Shown: positions 9,776-17,565 of the stretch, one piece after another | Layout of the letters: each line of letters starts with the position of its first letter | Position numbering within the stretch: the stretch's first letter is position 1 | Origin: Clostridium tagluense | Lineage (GTDB): Bacteria; Bacillota; Clostridia; Clostridiales; Clostridiaceae | DNA: 64,000 nucleotides | Direction: 5' to 3' | NCBI RefSeq assembly: GCF_003865095.1 | Contig: NZ_BHYK01000006.1 | Coordinates: forward strand, 69,878-133,877 | Notes under the pieces: generated by a model | The model's input: only the letters and a program-made list of their open reading frames with translations | Database searches by the model: none | What the model was told of the DNA's origin: nothing | Position numbers and translations under genes: made by a program

Positions 9776-10462
9776 ATGTTCTATTGTCCAAAAAATGTTT
9801 ATAATCCTTATTCCTTATATAGGGTAAGCCCTATTAATAACACTCGCCCCATGACTTCATATTTAAGAATTCTTCATGCCGCGCCTAAATCCCCAGTTGT
9901 TGATATATATATTAATGATATGTTAAAATTCAAAAACCTAGCCTATGGTGATTTCACAGATTATATAGATGTTATAACTGGTAATTACAATGTAAAAATC
10001 TATGCAGCTGGAACTATTGCCTCTCCCGTACTTAATAAAACACTTTTTATTCCACCTGAAAAAATTTACACTATTGCTGCCATTGGAATGTTACCTAACA
10101 TGGATTTACTTCCTGTTCCTGAAACTAAAATTATGCACCCAGCAGATAAGGTGTATATTAAATTTGCTCATTTATCGCCTAATACTGGGCCTTTGGATAT
10201 TGTATTACCCGGCGGTAAGATTTTGTTTAAGAATATTAGTTACAAGGGATTTACTGACTATATAGAAATTCCTGCTGGAACCTATACTTTAGAGGCTAGA
10301 CCTACTGGTACACAAACTACAGTTTTATATGTTCCTAATGTAAAACTAAAGTCACAGCGTTTTTACACCGTTTATGCTATAGGCCTACTTAATGGTCGCC
10401 CAGGCCTTCAAGCTTTAATCCCTCTTGATGGTAGTTCTTATTTAGAAATGCGAGAAGACTAA
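9776..10462 (+). CDS. DUF4397 domain protein, two tandem domains
   Basis: The 228-residue protein has two DUF4397 domains: residues about 27-120 (LRILHAAPKSPVVDIYIND) and about 122-215 (YIKFAHLSPNTGPLDIV). Each ends in a Y..Y..IG turn (YTIAAIGML, YTVYAIGLL). There is no signal peptide; the N-terminus is MFYCPKNVYNPYSLYR, and related short proteins of spore formers have the same architecture. A GAAGGGAG ribosome binding site fits this start. It stands alone between a long intergenic region and its own terminator. The molecular function is not known for the family; extracellular or spore-associated roles have been suggested only by context. Confidence 0.8.
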   Translation: MFYCPKNVYNPYSLYRVSPINNTRPMTSYLRILHAAPKSPVVDIYINDMLKFKNLAYGDFTDYIDVITGNYNVKIYAAGTIASPVLNKTLFIPPEKIYTIAAIGMLPNMDLLPVPETKIMHPADKVYIKFAHLSPNTGPLDIVLPGGKILFKNISYKGFTDYIEIPAGTYTLEARPTGTQTTVLYVPNVKLKSQRFYTVYAIGLLNGRPGLQALIPLDGSSYLEMRED

Positions 10463-10511
10463 ATATTTGGTGCCACCCAGGTGGCAAGTGGCATATTTTA
10501 AATAAAAAAAG

Positions 10512-10552
10512 GCTTCTATAATAGACTAATATATTATAGAAGCTTTTTTTTC
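10512..10552 (+). terminator. Terminator of the DUF4397 gene
   Basis: Perfect 12-bp stem GCTTCTATAATA/TATTATAGAAGC with an 8-base loop followed by eight T. Confidence 0.92.
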
Positions 10553-10660
10553 ATGCTACCATACTTTTTGTCTCCGCCTTATTGATGTCCTTATAAGAAG
10601 ATGTTATAATGTTGTCAGTTTATAGGTGTATATACATAGGTATATGTTTGTGTATAGAAG

Positions 10661-10690
10661 TTGATTAACAATAAATGTACATAATATTAT
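10661..10690 (+). promoter_or_regulatory. Possible promoter of the PTS_EIIC_2 gene
   Basis: TTGATT and TATTAT are separated by 18 bases, about 75 bases before the start codon. The match is moderate and AT-rich DNA gives such pairs by chance. Confidence 0.35.
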
Positions 10691-10762
10691 AAACATGGTT
10701 TGTAGCCATAGCATAACAAAAGTACATATTGCAAACACTATATTTCATTAGGAGGAGAACTC

Positions 10763-11788
10763 ATGGAAAAATTCAAAATTGCTGCAAAGAAAACATTTAA
10801 ACGTGATTTTATAGATGCCTTAAGTGCAATGGCATTAGGTCTATTTGCTTCATTAATTATCGGACTAATATTAAGTCAATTATCAAAAATTCCTGGCCTA
10901 ACCTTCCTTAAAGAGTTTACAGAAATCATTTCAGCTAAATCCCCTGTAGTTGGCTGCGCAATAGGTGTGGCTGTAGCTTGGGGCTTAAAGGTTGCCCCTC
11001 TTGCAATGTTTTCGTCTGCTGCCACCGGTGCCTTCGGGTATATGTATATGGGTGGTGGCCCTGTGGGAGCTTTCATTGCTGCTGTAGTAGGTGCAGAGCT
11101 TGGAAACTTGGTGTCTGGAAAAACAAAACTTGATATTCTAATAGTTCCCATTGTTACTATTGTTACTGGAAGTATAGCTGGTAAATTTGTGGGTCCTTAT
11201 ATTGCCGTCTTTATGACGGGTTTGGGTGCAGTCATTAATTCCGCTACTAATCTTATGCCTATTCCAATGGGTATCGCTGTATCTACTTTAATGGGCATGA
11301 CGCTTTCTTCTCCAATTAGTAGTGCTGCCATAGCAATTTCTTTGAATATGTCTGGCCTTGCAGCCGGTGCTGCCACGGTGGGTTGCAGTGCTCAAATGAT
11401 AGGCTTTGCTGTTTCTAGTTATAGAGAAAATAAAGTAGGTGGTTTGGTATCCCAAGGACTAGGTACCTCTAAGCTACAATTACCTAACATAATAAGCCAC
11501 CCTCAAGTTTGGATACCTCCTACCTTAGCAGGTGCAATTCTGGGACCTCTTTCTACAACTGTTTTTTCTATGAAAAATAATTCTATAGGTGCAGGTATGG
11601 GCACCAGTGGATTTGTAGGTCAATTCGGAACCCTTGCAACTATGCAAGGCAGTGAGCCTACTTCTATAATAATTTTAAAAATATTATTTCTACACTTTAT
11701 AGCCCCCGCAGTCTTAACTTTAATTTTCTCAGAGATTATGAGAAAGAAAGGTTGGATTAGGGAAGGAGACTTAAAGCTGAAACTTTAA
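10763..11788 (+). CDS. PTS_EIIC_2 family membrane protein (PfoR-like)
   Basis: The 341-residue protein is highly hydrophobic, with about eight to ten membrane segments and many Gly-rich turns (GAFGYMYMGGGPVGAF, GIAVSTLMGMTLSSPISSAA, GAGMGTSGFVGQFG). It matches the PTS_EIIC_2 family, which includes the PfoR protein of Clostridium perfringens. Members are single-domain EIIC-like proteins without EIIA or EIIB. It is not known whether they transport sugar or act as regulators. A strong GGAGGAG site precedes the ATG. No PTS partner lies nearby, so the substrate cannot be inferred. The downstream sequence is a transposase-like remnant. Confidence 0.8.
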   Translation: MEKFKIAAKKTFKRDFIDALSAMALGLFASLIIGLILSQLSKIPGLTFLKEFTEIISAKSPVVGCAIGVAVAWGLKVAPLAMFSSAATGAFGYMYMGGGPVGAFIAAVVGAELGNLVSGKTKLDILIVPIVTIVTGSIAGKFVGPYIAVFMTGLGAVINSATNLMPIPMGIAVSTLMGMTLSSPISSAAIAISLNMSGLAAGAATVGCSAQMIGFAVSSYRENKVGGLVSQGLGTSKLQLPNIISHPQVWIPPTLAGAILGPLSTTVFSMKNNSIGAGMGTSGFVGQFGTLATMQGSEPTSIIILKILFLHFIAPAVLTLIFSEIMRKKGWIREGDLKLKL

Positions 11789-11825
11789 GTGAATTGAGAA
11801 TTGAAAGTTTATAGGTATTTTATAG

Positions 11826-12420
11826 TGGAGCAGTAATATTTTACTTTCCCGAACATGACAATGAAAGAAATACACTGAATGATGATTGGCAAGGAAAACT
11901 AACTATTGATTATAACTATGAAGTAATTAAAGTATGGGAGCTTAAAAAGGACTTAATCATTAATCAGAAATTATATGGGTTATATCCACTTCTTCCTCTT
12001 ATGCAAATTGAAAAAATGGAAATGCCTGAAGATATTATAAAAAAAACAGTAGATGCTATAGATACTGTTGAAGATACCACCTTGAAAGCGGATCTTATGG
12101 CAGCTATGTCAATACTCGCAAGTTACAAATTTTCAGAACATTTAGTAAAAAAATACGTAAGGAGGGAAACACTTATGGGATCTCCACTTTATAATGAATG
12201 GATGGAAGAGGAAAGAAAAGAAGCAACTACTGCTACTTCGCAAAAATTTATAATTGAATCATTAGCAGAAAGATTTGATATAGTCCCAAAGAAAACCAGA
12301 AAAAATATTGAAGAAATAAAGGATATAGTTATCTTAACTGAATTATTCAGGAAATCCATTAGAGTTGCAACCATAGAGGATTTTCAAACCATATTAGACA
12401 AAGCCATCAAAAATAAATAA
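11826..12420 (+). pseudogene. Truncated Rpn/PD-(D/E)XK nuclease-transposase family remnant
   Basis: An open frame can be followed from about 11826 (after a TAG) to the stop at 12420. An internal ATG at 12001 would give 139 residues, but homology clearly begins upstream of it. The sequence VIFYFPEHDNERN, YEVIKVWELKKDLI, GLYPLLPLM, TVEDTTLKADLMAAM and EWMEEERKEA follows the C-terminal two thirds of Rpn-type recombination-promoting nucleases. The N-terminal PD-(D/E)XK catalytic part is absent and no ribosome binding site leads the frame. It directly follows the PTS_EIIC_2 gene, suggesting deletion of the 5' part. The fragment is probably inactive. Confidence 0.75.
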
Positions 12421-12457
12421 AAATTTCTGACTTAACCCACACAATGCAAATGAAAAA

Positions 12458-12486
12458 AATCCCTATATTTTTAGGGATTTTTTCTT
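12458..12486 (+). terminator. Terminator after the Rpn remnant
   Basis: AATCCCTA/TAGGGATT stem, 6-base loop, followed by TTTTTCTTTT. The complementary A run on the left means it could also work on the minus strand. Confidence 0.8.
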
Positions 12487-12606
12487 TTGCACTCTTAATC
12501 TAAACAGCGTCTTGTGAACTACTCATCACTTTAGCTATGTCCTCCCGTAGTTGCTCCTATTTGATATTCCTGATATTTTTCCCCTTTAGCCCTGCCGGAC
12601 GTACAA

Positions 12607-12639
12607 AAGGAGCTGCAAGCGAAATCCCTGCAACTCCTT
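12607..12639 (-). terminator. Terminator of degV-padR
   Basis: On the minus strand AGGAGTTGCA and TGCAGCTCCT pair (one G-T) and are followed by TTTTG. It lies 14 bases after the padR stop codon. Confidence 0.8.
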
Positions 12640-12652
12640 ATTTAACAATATT

Positions 12653-13108
12653 CTATTTATATAAATCATTATAAATTATCTTAAATACTTCCAACGCTTC
12701 TTCGATTTTATCTTGCAATAGATATTTTTTATTTTCTAATTGCCTTTTACCGACATCGGTGATCTTATAAATTTTCTGAGCCTTCTTAGAGTTACACCAT
12801 TCACCAACTATTAGTTTTTCCTTTTCCAATCTTTTTAAAAGAGGATATATCCCACCTGTACTAGGAACCCAAAGACCATTTGTCCGCTCTCCTATTTTGT
12901 GAGATATATCATTTCCATTAGTTTCACCTAAACTTAGAATAAATAATGCGTACAGTGGTAGTAATCCTTTTGTGAATACTTGCCCCACTGCTTCTTTTTC
13001 CTTTTGAACTTTTCGGAGTTCTAGAAGTTTTTTCTTATATTCTTCATAAAGTCTTTTTTCTTCAGCCCTAATGTCTATCTCACTTTCTTTAATCTCTATA
13101 TTACCCAT
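12653..13108 (-). CDS. PadR family transcriptional regulator
   Basis: The 151-residue protein has an N-terminal charged, coiled-coil-like segment (residues about 10-40, EKRLYEEYKKKLLELRKVQ). A PadR winged helix follows (about 45-120: LLPLYALFILSLGETNGNDI, STGGIYPLLKRLEKEKLI, KIYKITDVGKRQLENKK), then a short C-terminal helix. PadR proteins are dimeric repressors that often control their own operon. It is 6 bases downstream of the degV gene and surely co-transcribed. A palindrome overlapping the degV promoter (14013-14034) is the obvious candidate operator. The effector is unknown. Confidence 0.88.
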   Translation of the reverse strand: MGNIEIKESEIDIRAEEKRLYEEYKKKLLELRKVQKEKEAVGQVFTKGLLPLYALFILSLGETNGNDISHKIGERTNGLWVPSTGGIYPLLKRLEKEKLIVGEWCNSKKAQKIYKITDVGKRQLENKKYLLQDKIEEALEVFKIIYNDLYK

Positions 13109-13114
13109 CTATAT

Positions 13115-13963
13115 CTAAGGTTCCTCTATACAAACCATTCCTATTAAACCTGGTCCACTATGAACTCCTGATACAGGGCTTATATATCCACCAAATTCTA
13201 TAGAAATAACGTTTGGATGAGGACGTATACTCTCCATTACTTTTTTAGACTCTTCTAAAGCATCGCCGTGAACTATATAAACTCTACACTTTTTTTTATC
13301 TAAAATATTGTTTGTAAGTTCTACAAGCTTATTAAGAGATTGCTTTCTACCTCTTACCTTTTCACAGGTAATATACTTACCATCAGTATCTACAGCGATT
13401 ATAGGCTTAATATTTAAAAGCTCTGCTATAGTACCTGAAACCTTTCCTATTCTTCCACCCTTTTTTAAGTACTCTAAAGTGCCTACTAGAAAATATAAAT
13501 GGATTCTCTCTTTAATAGAGGGAATAGCTTCTACAATTTCTTCAAAGCTCTTTCCTTCTTCTATAAGTCTTCCACATTCAGTTACTATTAACCCTTCACC
13601 AAGAGCTATAGATTGTGAGTCACATATGTGTGTATTAATTCCTGGATGATTTTCACTTGTAAGTTTCATTGCATTGAATATACCCGATAACCCAGTGGAC
13701 AGCGTTACTGCTATAGCATGAGTGTATCCTTGTTCTTCTAATTTCAAAAATAGTTCTTCCATATCCTTCATTGATGGCAGTGAGGATGTAGGTACTTCTT
13801 TTTCCATATTTGCATAAACTTCCTGTGAAGTAATATCTACATTGTCTAAATATTCTCTATCAGAATAGATAATCCTAAAGGGTAATACATTAATATTATA
13901 TTTCTCTATGACTTCTCTACTTAAATCGCTTGTAGTGTCTGTAATTAAAGCTATTTTGTTCAA
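13115..13963 (-). CDS. DegV family fatty-acid-binding protein
   Basis: The 282-residue protein has the typical DegV start (IALITDTTSDLSREVIEKYN), the phosphate/carboxylate-binding TSLPSMKDM and TLSTGLSGIFNAM motifs, KKGGRIGKVSG in the middle, and ends SPVSGVHSGPGLIGMVCI. DegV proteins bind single fatty acids in the cytoplasm; in Firmicutes the FakB members hand them to the kinase FakA, but no fakA is visible here. The start codon is TTG, supported by AGGAGGAG 7-8 bases upstream. It is the first gene of a two-gene operon with padR. Confidence 0.9.
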   Translation of the reverse strand: MNKIALITDTTSDLSREVIEKYNINVLPFRIIYSDREYLDNVDITSQEVYANMEKEVPTSSLPSMKDMEELFLKLEEQGYTHAIAVTLSTGLSGIFNAMKLTSENHPGINTHICDSQSIALGEGLIVTECGRLIEEGKSFEEIVEAIPSIKERIHLYFLVGTLEYLKKGGRIGKVSGTIAELLNIKPIIAVDTDGKYITCEKVRGRKQSLNKLVELTNNILDKKKCRVYIVHGDALEESKKVMESIRPHPNVISIEFGGYISPVSGVHSGPGLIGMVCIEEP

Positions 13964-13985
13964 ATTAACTCCTCCTATATGCTTT

Positions 13986-14034
13986 ATATTGACATTATAT
14001 CACTATCCATTATATGTATCAATAGTGATACATA
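13986..14034 (-). promoter_or_regulatory. degV-padR promoter with palindromic operator candidate
   Basis: On the minus strand TTGATA and TATAAT are separated by exactly 17 bases, a near-consensus sigma-A promoter. A perfect 9-bp inverted repeat TATGTATCA-N4-TGATACATA (14013-14034) covers the -35 box. The ends ATGT and ACAT are the half-site letters typical of PadR operators. Autoregulation by the downstream padR product is the natural reading. Confidence 0.7.
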
Positions 14035-14049
14035 AGAAAAAAATTACCT

Positions 14050-14100
14050 GGGGACGGTTAACAATTAATTCAACTTTATGTAAGGGGACAGTTAACAATT
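14050..14100 (+). repeat. Two direct REP-like repeats
   Basis: GGGGACGGTTAACAATT at 14050-14066 and GGGGACAGTTAACAATT at 14084-14100 lie in the same orientation, 34 bases apart, between the degV promoter and the terminator of the DUF1450 gene. Confidence 0.9.
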
Positions 14101-14140
14101 AATTTAATTAATTACGCAAATTGGAGAAACAGCTCTAACA

Positions 14141-14182
14141 TAAAAACAACCCTCTTTAGCTACTATAACGCTAAAGAGAGTT
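14141..14182 (-). terminator. Terminator of the DUF1450 gene
   Basis: On the minus strand AACTCTCTTTAGC and GCTAAAGAGGGTT pair around a 9-base loop and are followed by GTTTTTA. Confidence 0.85.
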
Positions 14183-14196
14183 ATTTAAGGAAGATT

Positions 14197-14415
14197 CTAT
14201 TCTAACTCCATGTACTCACCTATAATATCTAATAAAATCTCACAATCTTCTGCTTCAACTAATTCCCCATTTATTCTGGCAATTAATGTATTCCCGCATT
14301 TATCGCAGGCACCTATACATTTATTGAGGGTAACTGTACATTCTGGGTACTCATTTCTAACAGCTTCAACAACTTCTCCTATTCCGTCGTTATGCTTACA
14401 AAAACTAATCTTCAT
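14197..14415 (-). CDS. DUF1450 family small cysteine protein
   Basis: The 72-residue protein (MKISFCKHNDGIGEVVEAVR) has cysteines in CKHN (6), in ECTV (25), and in KCIGACDKCG (33, 37, 40). This fits DUF1450, a small family with a thioredoxin-like ferredoxin fold, and the CxxxCxxC spacing suggests metal or Fe-S binding. A GGAG site is correctly placed before the ATG. It is a single-gene unit with its own terminator. No specific partner is evident; the function is unknown. Confidence 0.8.
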   Translation of the reverse strand: MKISFCKHNDGIGEVVEAVRNEYPECTVTLNKCIGACDKCGNTLIARINGELVEAEDCEILLDIIGEYMELE

Positions 14416-14524
14416 ATATGTAATCTCCTTTTGCTGATTTTACTAAATGCAAAATATTTTCTTCTAATGTATTGTACCAAAAAATTCGAATAAAAGGAAT
14501 ATAGTTAATTGTTTTGCTTTTCAT

Positions 14525-15850
14525 CTATTTAAATATTTCCTTAAACCATTCTAAATTTCCAAAAAAATGCACATGTCCATAGGCTGCTAAGGTGTTTTTC
14601 AAAGCATATCCACATTTCCAACTTTTAAGGCTACCATCATAAATCTGTTTAGAAAGTATACAGACCTTTTCCTCCTGTACCAGAACAGTAGATTTATGAA
14701 ATTCATGGCAGTTTATACTCATGTTTTTGGATATAATATTATTTTCTACCTCTACCTTAATTTCTGCATATCCAAAATTCTGAAGTTTTTTTGTCAAAGT
14801 ATAATAACCTTCAAAAAAACCAACTGTATTATTTGATATTGGCTCTTCCACACCTAGTTTTTCTCCTAAAGTAAGATACATTAATCCTCCACATTCCGCA
14901 TAGCAACGCAGTCCATTATTAAGAGATTTTTTTATACTTTCTAGCATAGATGTATTTTGAGATAACTCTTTTATAAACACCTCTGGATATCCTCCACCTA
15001 TATAAAGAAAATCAATATTACTTGGAAGCTCATCATCCTCAATTGGACTAAAGTATATAACTTGTCCCAGTTCCTCTAAAAGCTCCAAATTTTCTTTATA
15101 ATAAAAACTAAAGGCTTTATCATAGGCCACAGCTATTCTTTTCCCCTTATTCTCCACATGAAAATTGTCTACATATTTTTCGCTTTCTTTAAATCCCTCT
15201 AATAATAAATTCATATCCAAATGCTTTTCTAATAACTGGGCACATATTTCAATTTTCTCTTCTAAATCCTCTACTTCACTGCTTTGAATTAACCCTAAAT
15301 GCCTACTTTTTAAATCTAACCTGTCATCCTTCGGAAGATAACCTAAGACCTTCACGTTACAGTTTTCTTTAATAGCAGCTTTAAGTAAATTGTAATAACT
15401 TTCTGTTACATTGTTTAGTATTATGCCCTTTATATTAGCGTCTTTGAAATTCACTATTCCATTTATTTCTGCACAAAGAGTTGCTACCTGAGCCTTTGGA
15501 GACAATACAAGTATAATGGGCAAGTCCAAAACCTTTGATATGTGATAAGTAGAATAGGATGTATCTATACCTTTCCCATCATATAAACCCATAACACCCT
15601 CAACTACCCCTAAGTCACCATCGCCTCTAGAAAAGCTAGCTTTAACTCCCGCCTCTCCCATAAGATATAAATCTAAATTTCTTGAATCACTACCGGTTAT
15701 CTTTGTATGAAAAGCTGGGTCTATATAGTCAGGGCCTACTTTGTACCCTTGTACCTTAAATCCTCTATTTTTTAGTGCTTTCATGATTCCCAGTGTTACT
15801 GTGGTTTTACCACCACCACTGCAATTCGAAGCTATAATTATACTCTTCAT
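14525..15850 (-). CDS. cbiA: Cobyrinate a,c-diamide synthase
   Basis: The 441-residue protein amidates the a and c carboxylates of cobyrinate using glutamine and ATP. It starts with the P-loop-like ASNCSGGGKTTVTLGIM, continues with GPDYIDPAFH, and includes VVEGVMGLYDGKGID. It has a C-terminal class I glutamine amidotransferase domain with the nucleophile in RCYAECGGLMYL and the His in NCHEFHKS. The length is normal for CbiA. It lies downstream of cobD and its cobalamin riboswitch, separated by 179 bases that contain three REP variants, so co-transcription is likely but not certain. Confidence 0.93.
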   Translation of the reverse strand: MKSIIIASNCSGGGKTTVTLGIMKALKNRGFKVQGYKVGPDYIDPAFHTKITGSDSRNLDLYLMGEAGVKASFSRGDGDLGVVEGVMGLYDGKGIDTSYSTYHISKVLDLPIILVLSPKAQVATLCAEINGIVNFKDANIKGIILNNVTESYYNLLKAAIKENCNVKVLGYLPKDDRLDLKSRHLGLIQSSEVEDLEEKIEICAQLLEKHLDMNLLLEGFKESEKYVDNFHVENKGKRIAVAYDKAFSFYYKENLELLEELGQVIYFSPIEDDELPSNIDFLYIGGGYPEVFIKELSQNTSMLESIKKSLNNGLRCYAECGGLMYLTLGEKLGVEEPISNNTVGFFEGYYTLTKKLQNFGYAEIKVEVENNIISKNMSINCHEFHKSTVLVQEEKVCILSKQIYDGSLKSWKCGYALKNTLAAYGHVHFFGNLEWFKEIFK

Positions 15851-15907
15851 TTTTAATCTTCACATCCTTGTTTTGCTAAAATTGAAATAGTTTTATCGGT
15901 GTCTAAT

Positions 15908-16007
15908 GTTTACCTGTCCCCGCTTAATTACCGTATTTGTCTCCAATGTTTACCTGTCCCCGTTTAATTATCGTATTCATCTCCATCTCCAATGTTTACC
16001 TGTCCCC
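15908..16007 (-). repeat. Three copies of a REP variant (GTTTACCTGTCCCC)
   Basis: GTTTACCTGTCCCC occurs at 15908, 15948 and 15994, the last two embedded in a longer duplicated unit containing TCTCCAATGTTTACC and TTAATTA. It differs from the common REP core by TTTACC in place of TTAACT. The repeats fill the gap between cobD and cbiA. Confidence 0.85.
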
Positions 16008-16029
16008 ATTTAATTAAACTTAATTAAAC

Positions 16030-17136
16030 TTAAAATTTCAGACTCTCTAACATTGCCACCAATTTTTCATTGCTAGCCCTATCCTTAATAGCCAGCCTTA
16101 CATACTGTTTATCAAGTCCTCTAAAATTGTCTGCTTTTCTTATTACAAAGCCTTGTTCTAGGCAAGTCTTATAAAATTCCTCTGAGTTTAGTCCTTTTTC
16201 AAAGGCTAGTCCATTTAATTTGCAAAGCACATAATTTCCATAGGTTAAAAATACTTCTTCTATAAAATAAATATTTTTCAATGATTTTAAAAACCTAGGT
16301 CTTTCGGCTCTTATCCACTCTTTGCTTTTTTCAATATATATACTATCCTTTAACACATGGCGTGCTGCAAGTTCTGCAAAGCAATTTATGTTCCATGGGT
16401 TTTGTTTTAATTTAATATTTTTTATTAAAGCAGCATTACTACTTATTCCATACCCAAACCTTATACCAGGCATTGCAAAAAATTTAGTTAAAGCTCTTAT
16501 TATAAATAAACACTTGTACTTTTTAACTTCATCTACAAAACTGTGCCTGGAATCTCCCGTAAATTCAATAAAAGCCTCATCTATTATTATTACTTTATTA
16601 TTACTCTCACAATATTCAAGAATTTTTTGAAACTCCCCTCTATCAATGATATTGCCATTAGGATTATTGGGATTACCTAAAACCATGGCTTCTACCTTTT
16701 GTAATTTATTTAAAATATCTTTATAATCATAGGAAAGCTGAGCATATTCATTCTTTAATAAGTCATTGTAATTAATATCCTCTTTTAAATATGAATACTC
16801 TATATTACAACCCCACTTTTTAGCATCAATCTCATACTCCACAAAAGAAGGCACAACAATTAATAAGCTTTTATGACAAGCTATAACCAAGTCAATTATT
16901 TCTGCAGCTCCGTTGCCTAAAACAAAATAGTCTTCTGGGCAATCAATGTATTCTTTTAAACCTTTTAACACATTTCTATATTGAATATCTGGATATCTTG
17001 TTAAGGCATTTATTGCTTCATCAATGTTATCAATGAAGCTTTTAGGAACCCCTAATGGATTTATATTAGAACTATAATCAATTAACTCTCGGCCCTGAAG
17101 TAATCCATCAGTATAAACGTCTCCACCATGTATCAT
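16030..17136 (-). CDS. cobD: Threonine-phosphate decarboxylase
   Basis: The 368-residue PLP enzyme belongs to the fold-type I, histidinol-phosphate-aminotransferase-like group. Its N-terminus MIHGGDVYTDG, then LIDYSSNINPLGVP, is the CobD signature. LGNGAAEIIDL, GNPNNPNG and IIDEAFIEF follow, and the PLP lysine is in RALTKFFAMPGIRFGYG. CobD makes (R)-1-aminopropan-2-ol phosphate for the nucleotide loop of cobalamin. It is the first gene after a cobalamin riboswitch. An AAGGAAGG site precedes the ATG. Confidence 0.92.
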   Translation of the reverse strand: MIHGGDVYTDGLLQGRELIDYSSNINPLGVPKSFIDNIDEAINALTRYPDIQYRNVLKGLKEYIDCPEDYFVLGNGAAEIIDLVIACHKSLLIVVPSFVEYEIDAKKWGCNIEYSYLKEDINYNDLLKNEYAQLSYDYKDILNKLQKVEAMVLGNPNNPNGNIIDRGEFQKILEYCESNNKVIIIDEAFIEFTGDSRHSFVDEVKKYKCLFIIRALTKFFAMPGIRFGYGISSNAALIKNIKLKQNPWNINCFAELAARHVLKDSIYIEKSKEWIRAERPRFLKSLKNIYFIEEVFLTYGNYVLCKLNGLAFEKGLNSEEFYKTCLEQGFVIRKADNFRGLDKQYVRLAIKDRASNEKLVAMLESLKF

Positions 17137-17213
17137 TAAATACCTTCCTTTCTATTTATAACTTTTCAGAAGCCACCCAGCTTCTTCAATATACTATCTT
17201 TTTAAACACAAAA

Positions 17214-17244
17214 AAAGTAGTAAGCTTAAGATAGCGACTACTTT
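17214..17244 (-). terminator. Terminator of the cobD cobalamin riboswitch (expression platform)
   Basis: On the minus strand AAAGTAGT and ACTACTTT pair around a 15-base loop and are followed by TTTTG. It lies between the aptamer and cobD, so it is probably the regulated stop. Confidence 0.8.
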
Positions 17245-17313
17245 TTAATTAATTTATAATTAAATTAACTATATTAAAAAGCTATTTCCCTCCGAAATCT
17301 TTGTTAACATCAT

Positions 17314-17420
17314 TTAGGCAGGTCTCCTGGCTTTTGAGGAGCTATCCTCAATTACAGTAGCGGGGGGCTGCTGCGGATTTAAACCGCATTCCCTTTTCAC
17401 CTATTAAAAGGCACCTAAAA
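17314..17420 (-). ncRNA. Cobalamin riboswitch upstream of cobD
   Basis: On the minus strand the aptamer begins AGGTGCC, has a GGGAATGCGG stem, the core CCGCTACTGTAAT, and ends in the B12 box AGCCAGGAGACCTGCC. The spacing matches the cobalamin riboswitch family. It controls cobD and probably cbiA by B12-dependent termination at 17214-17244. Confidence 0.95.
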
Positions 17421-17479
17421 TTCTATTCTATTTTAACTACAGTTTATTATAATTACGCCCTCATGTCAATAAAATGCTT

Positions 17480-17496
17480 GGGGACGGTTAACAACT
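17480..17496 (+). repeat. REP-like repeat left of the RAYT gene
   Basis: GGGGACGGTTAACAACT, 70 bases before the RAYT start codon, in inverted orientation to the copy at 18703-18719 beyond its stop codon. Confidence 0.9.
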
Positions 17497-17565
17497 TTTT
17501 GAACTATGAATATCTTCACCAGATAAAGTCAATAATATAAAGAATTATATAAAGAGGTGTTTTTT

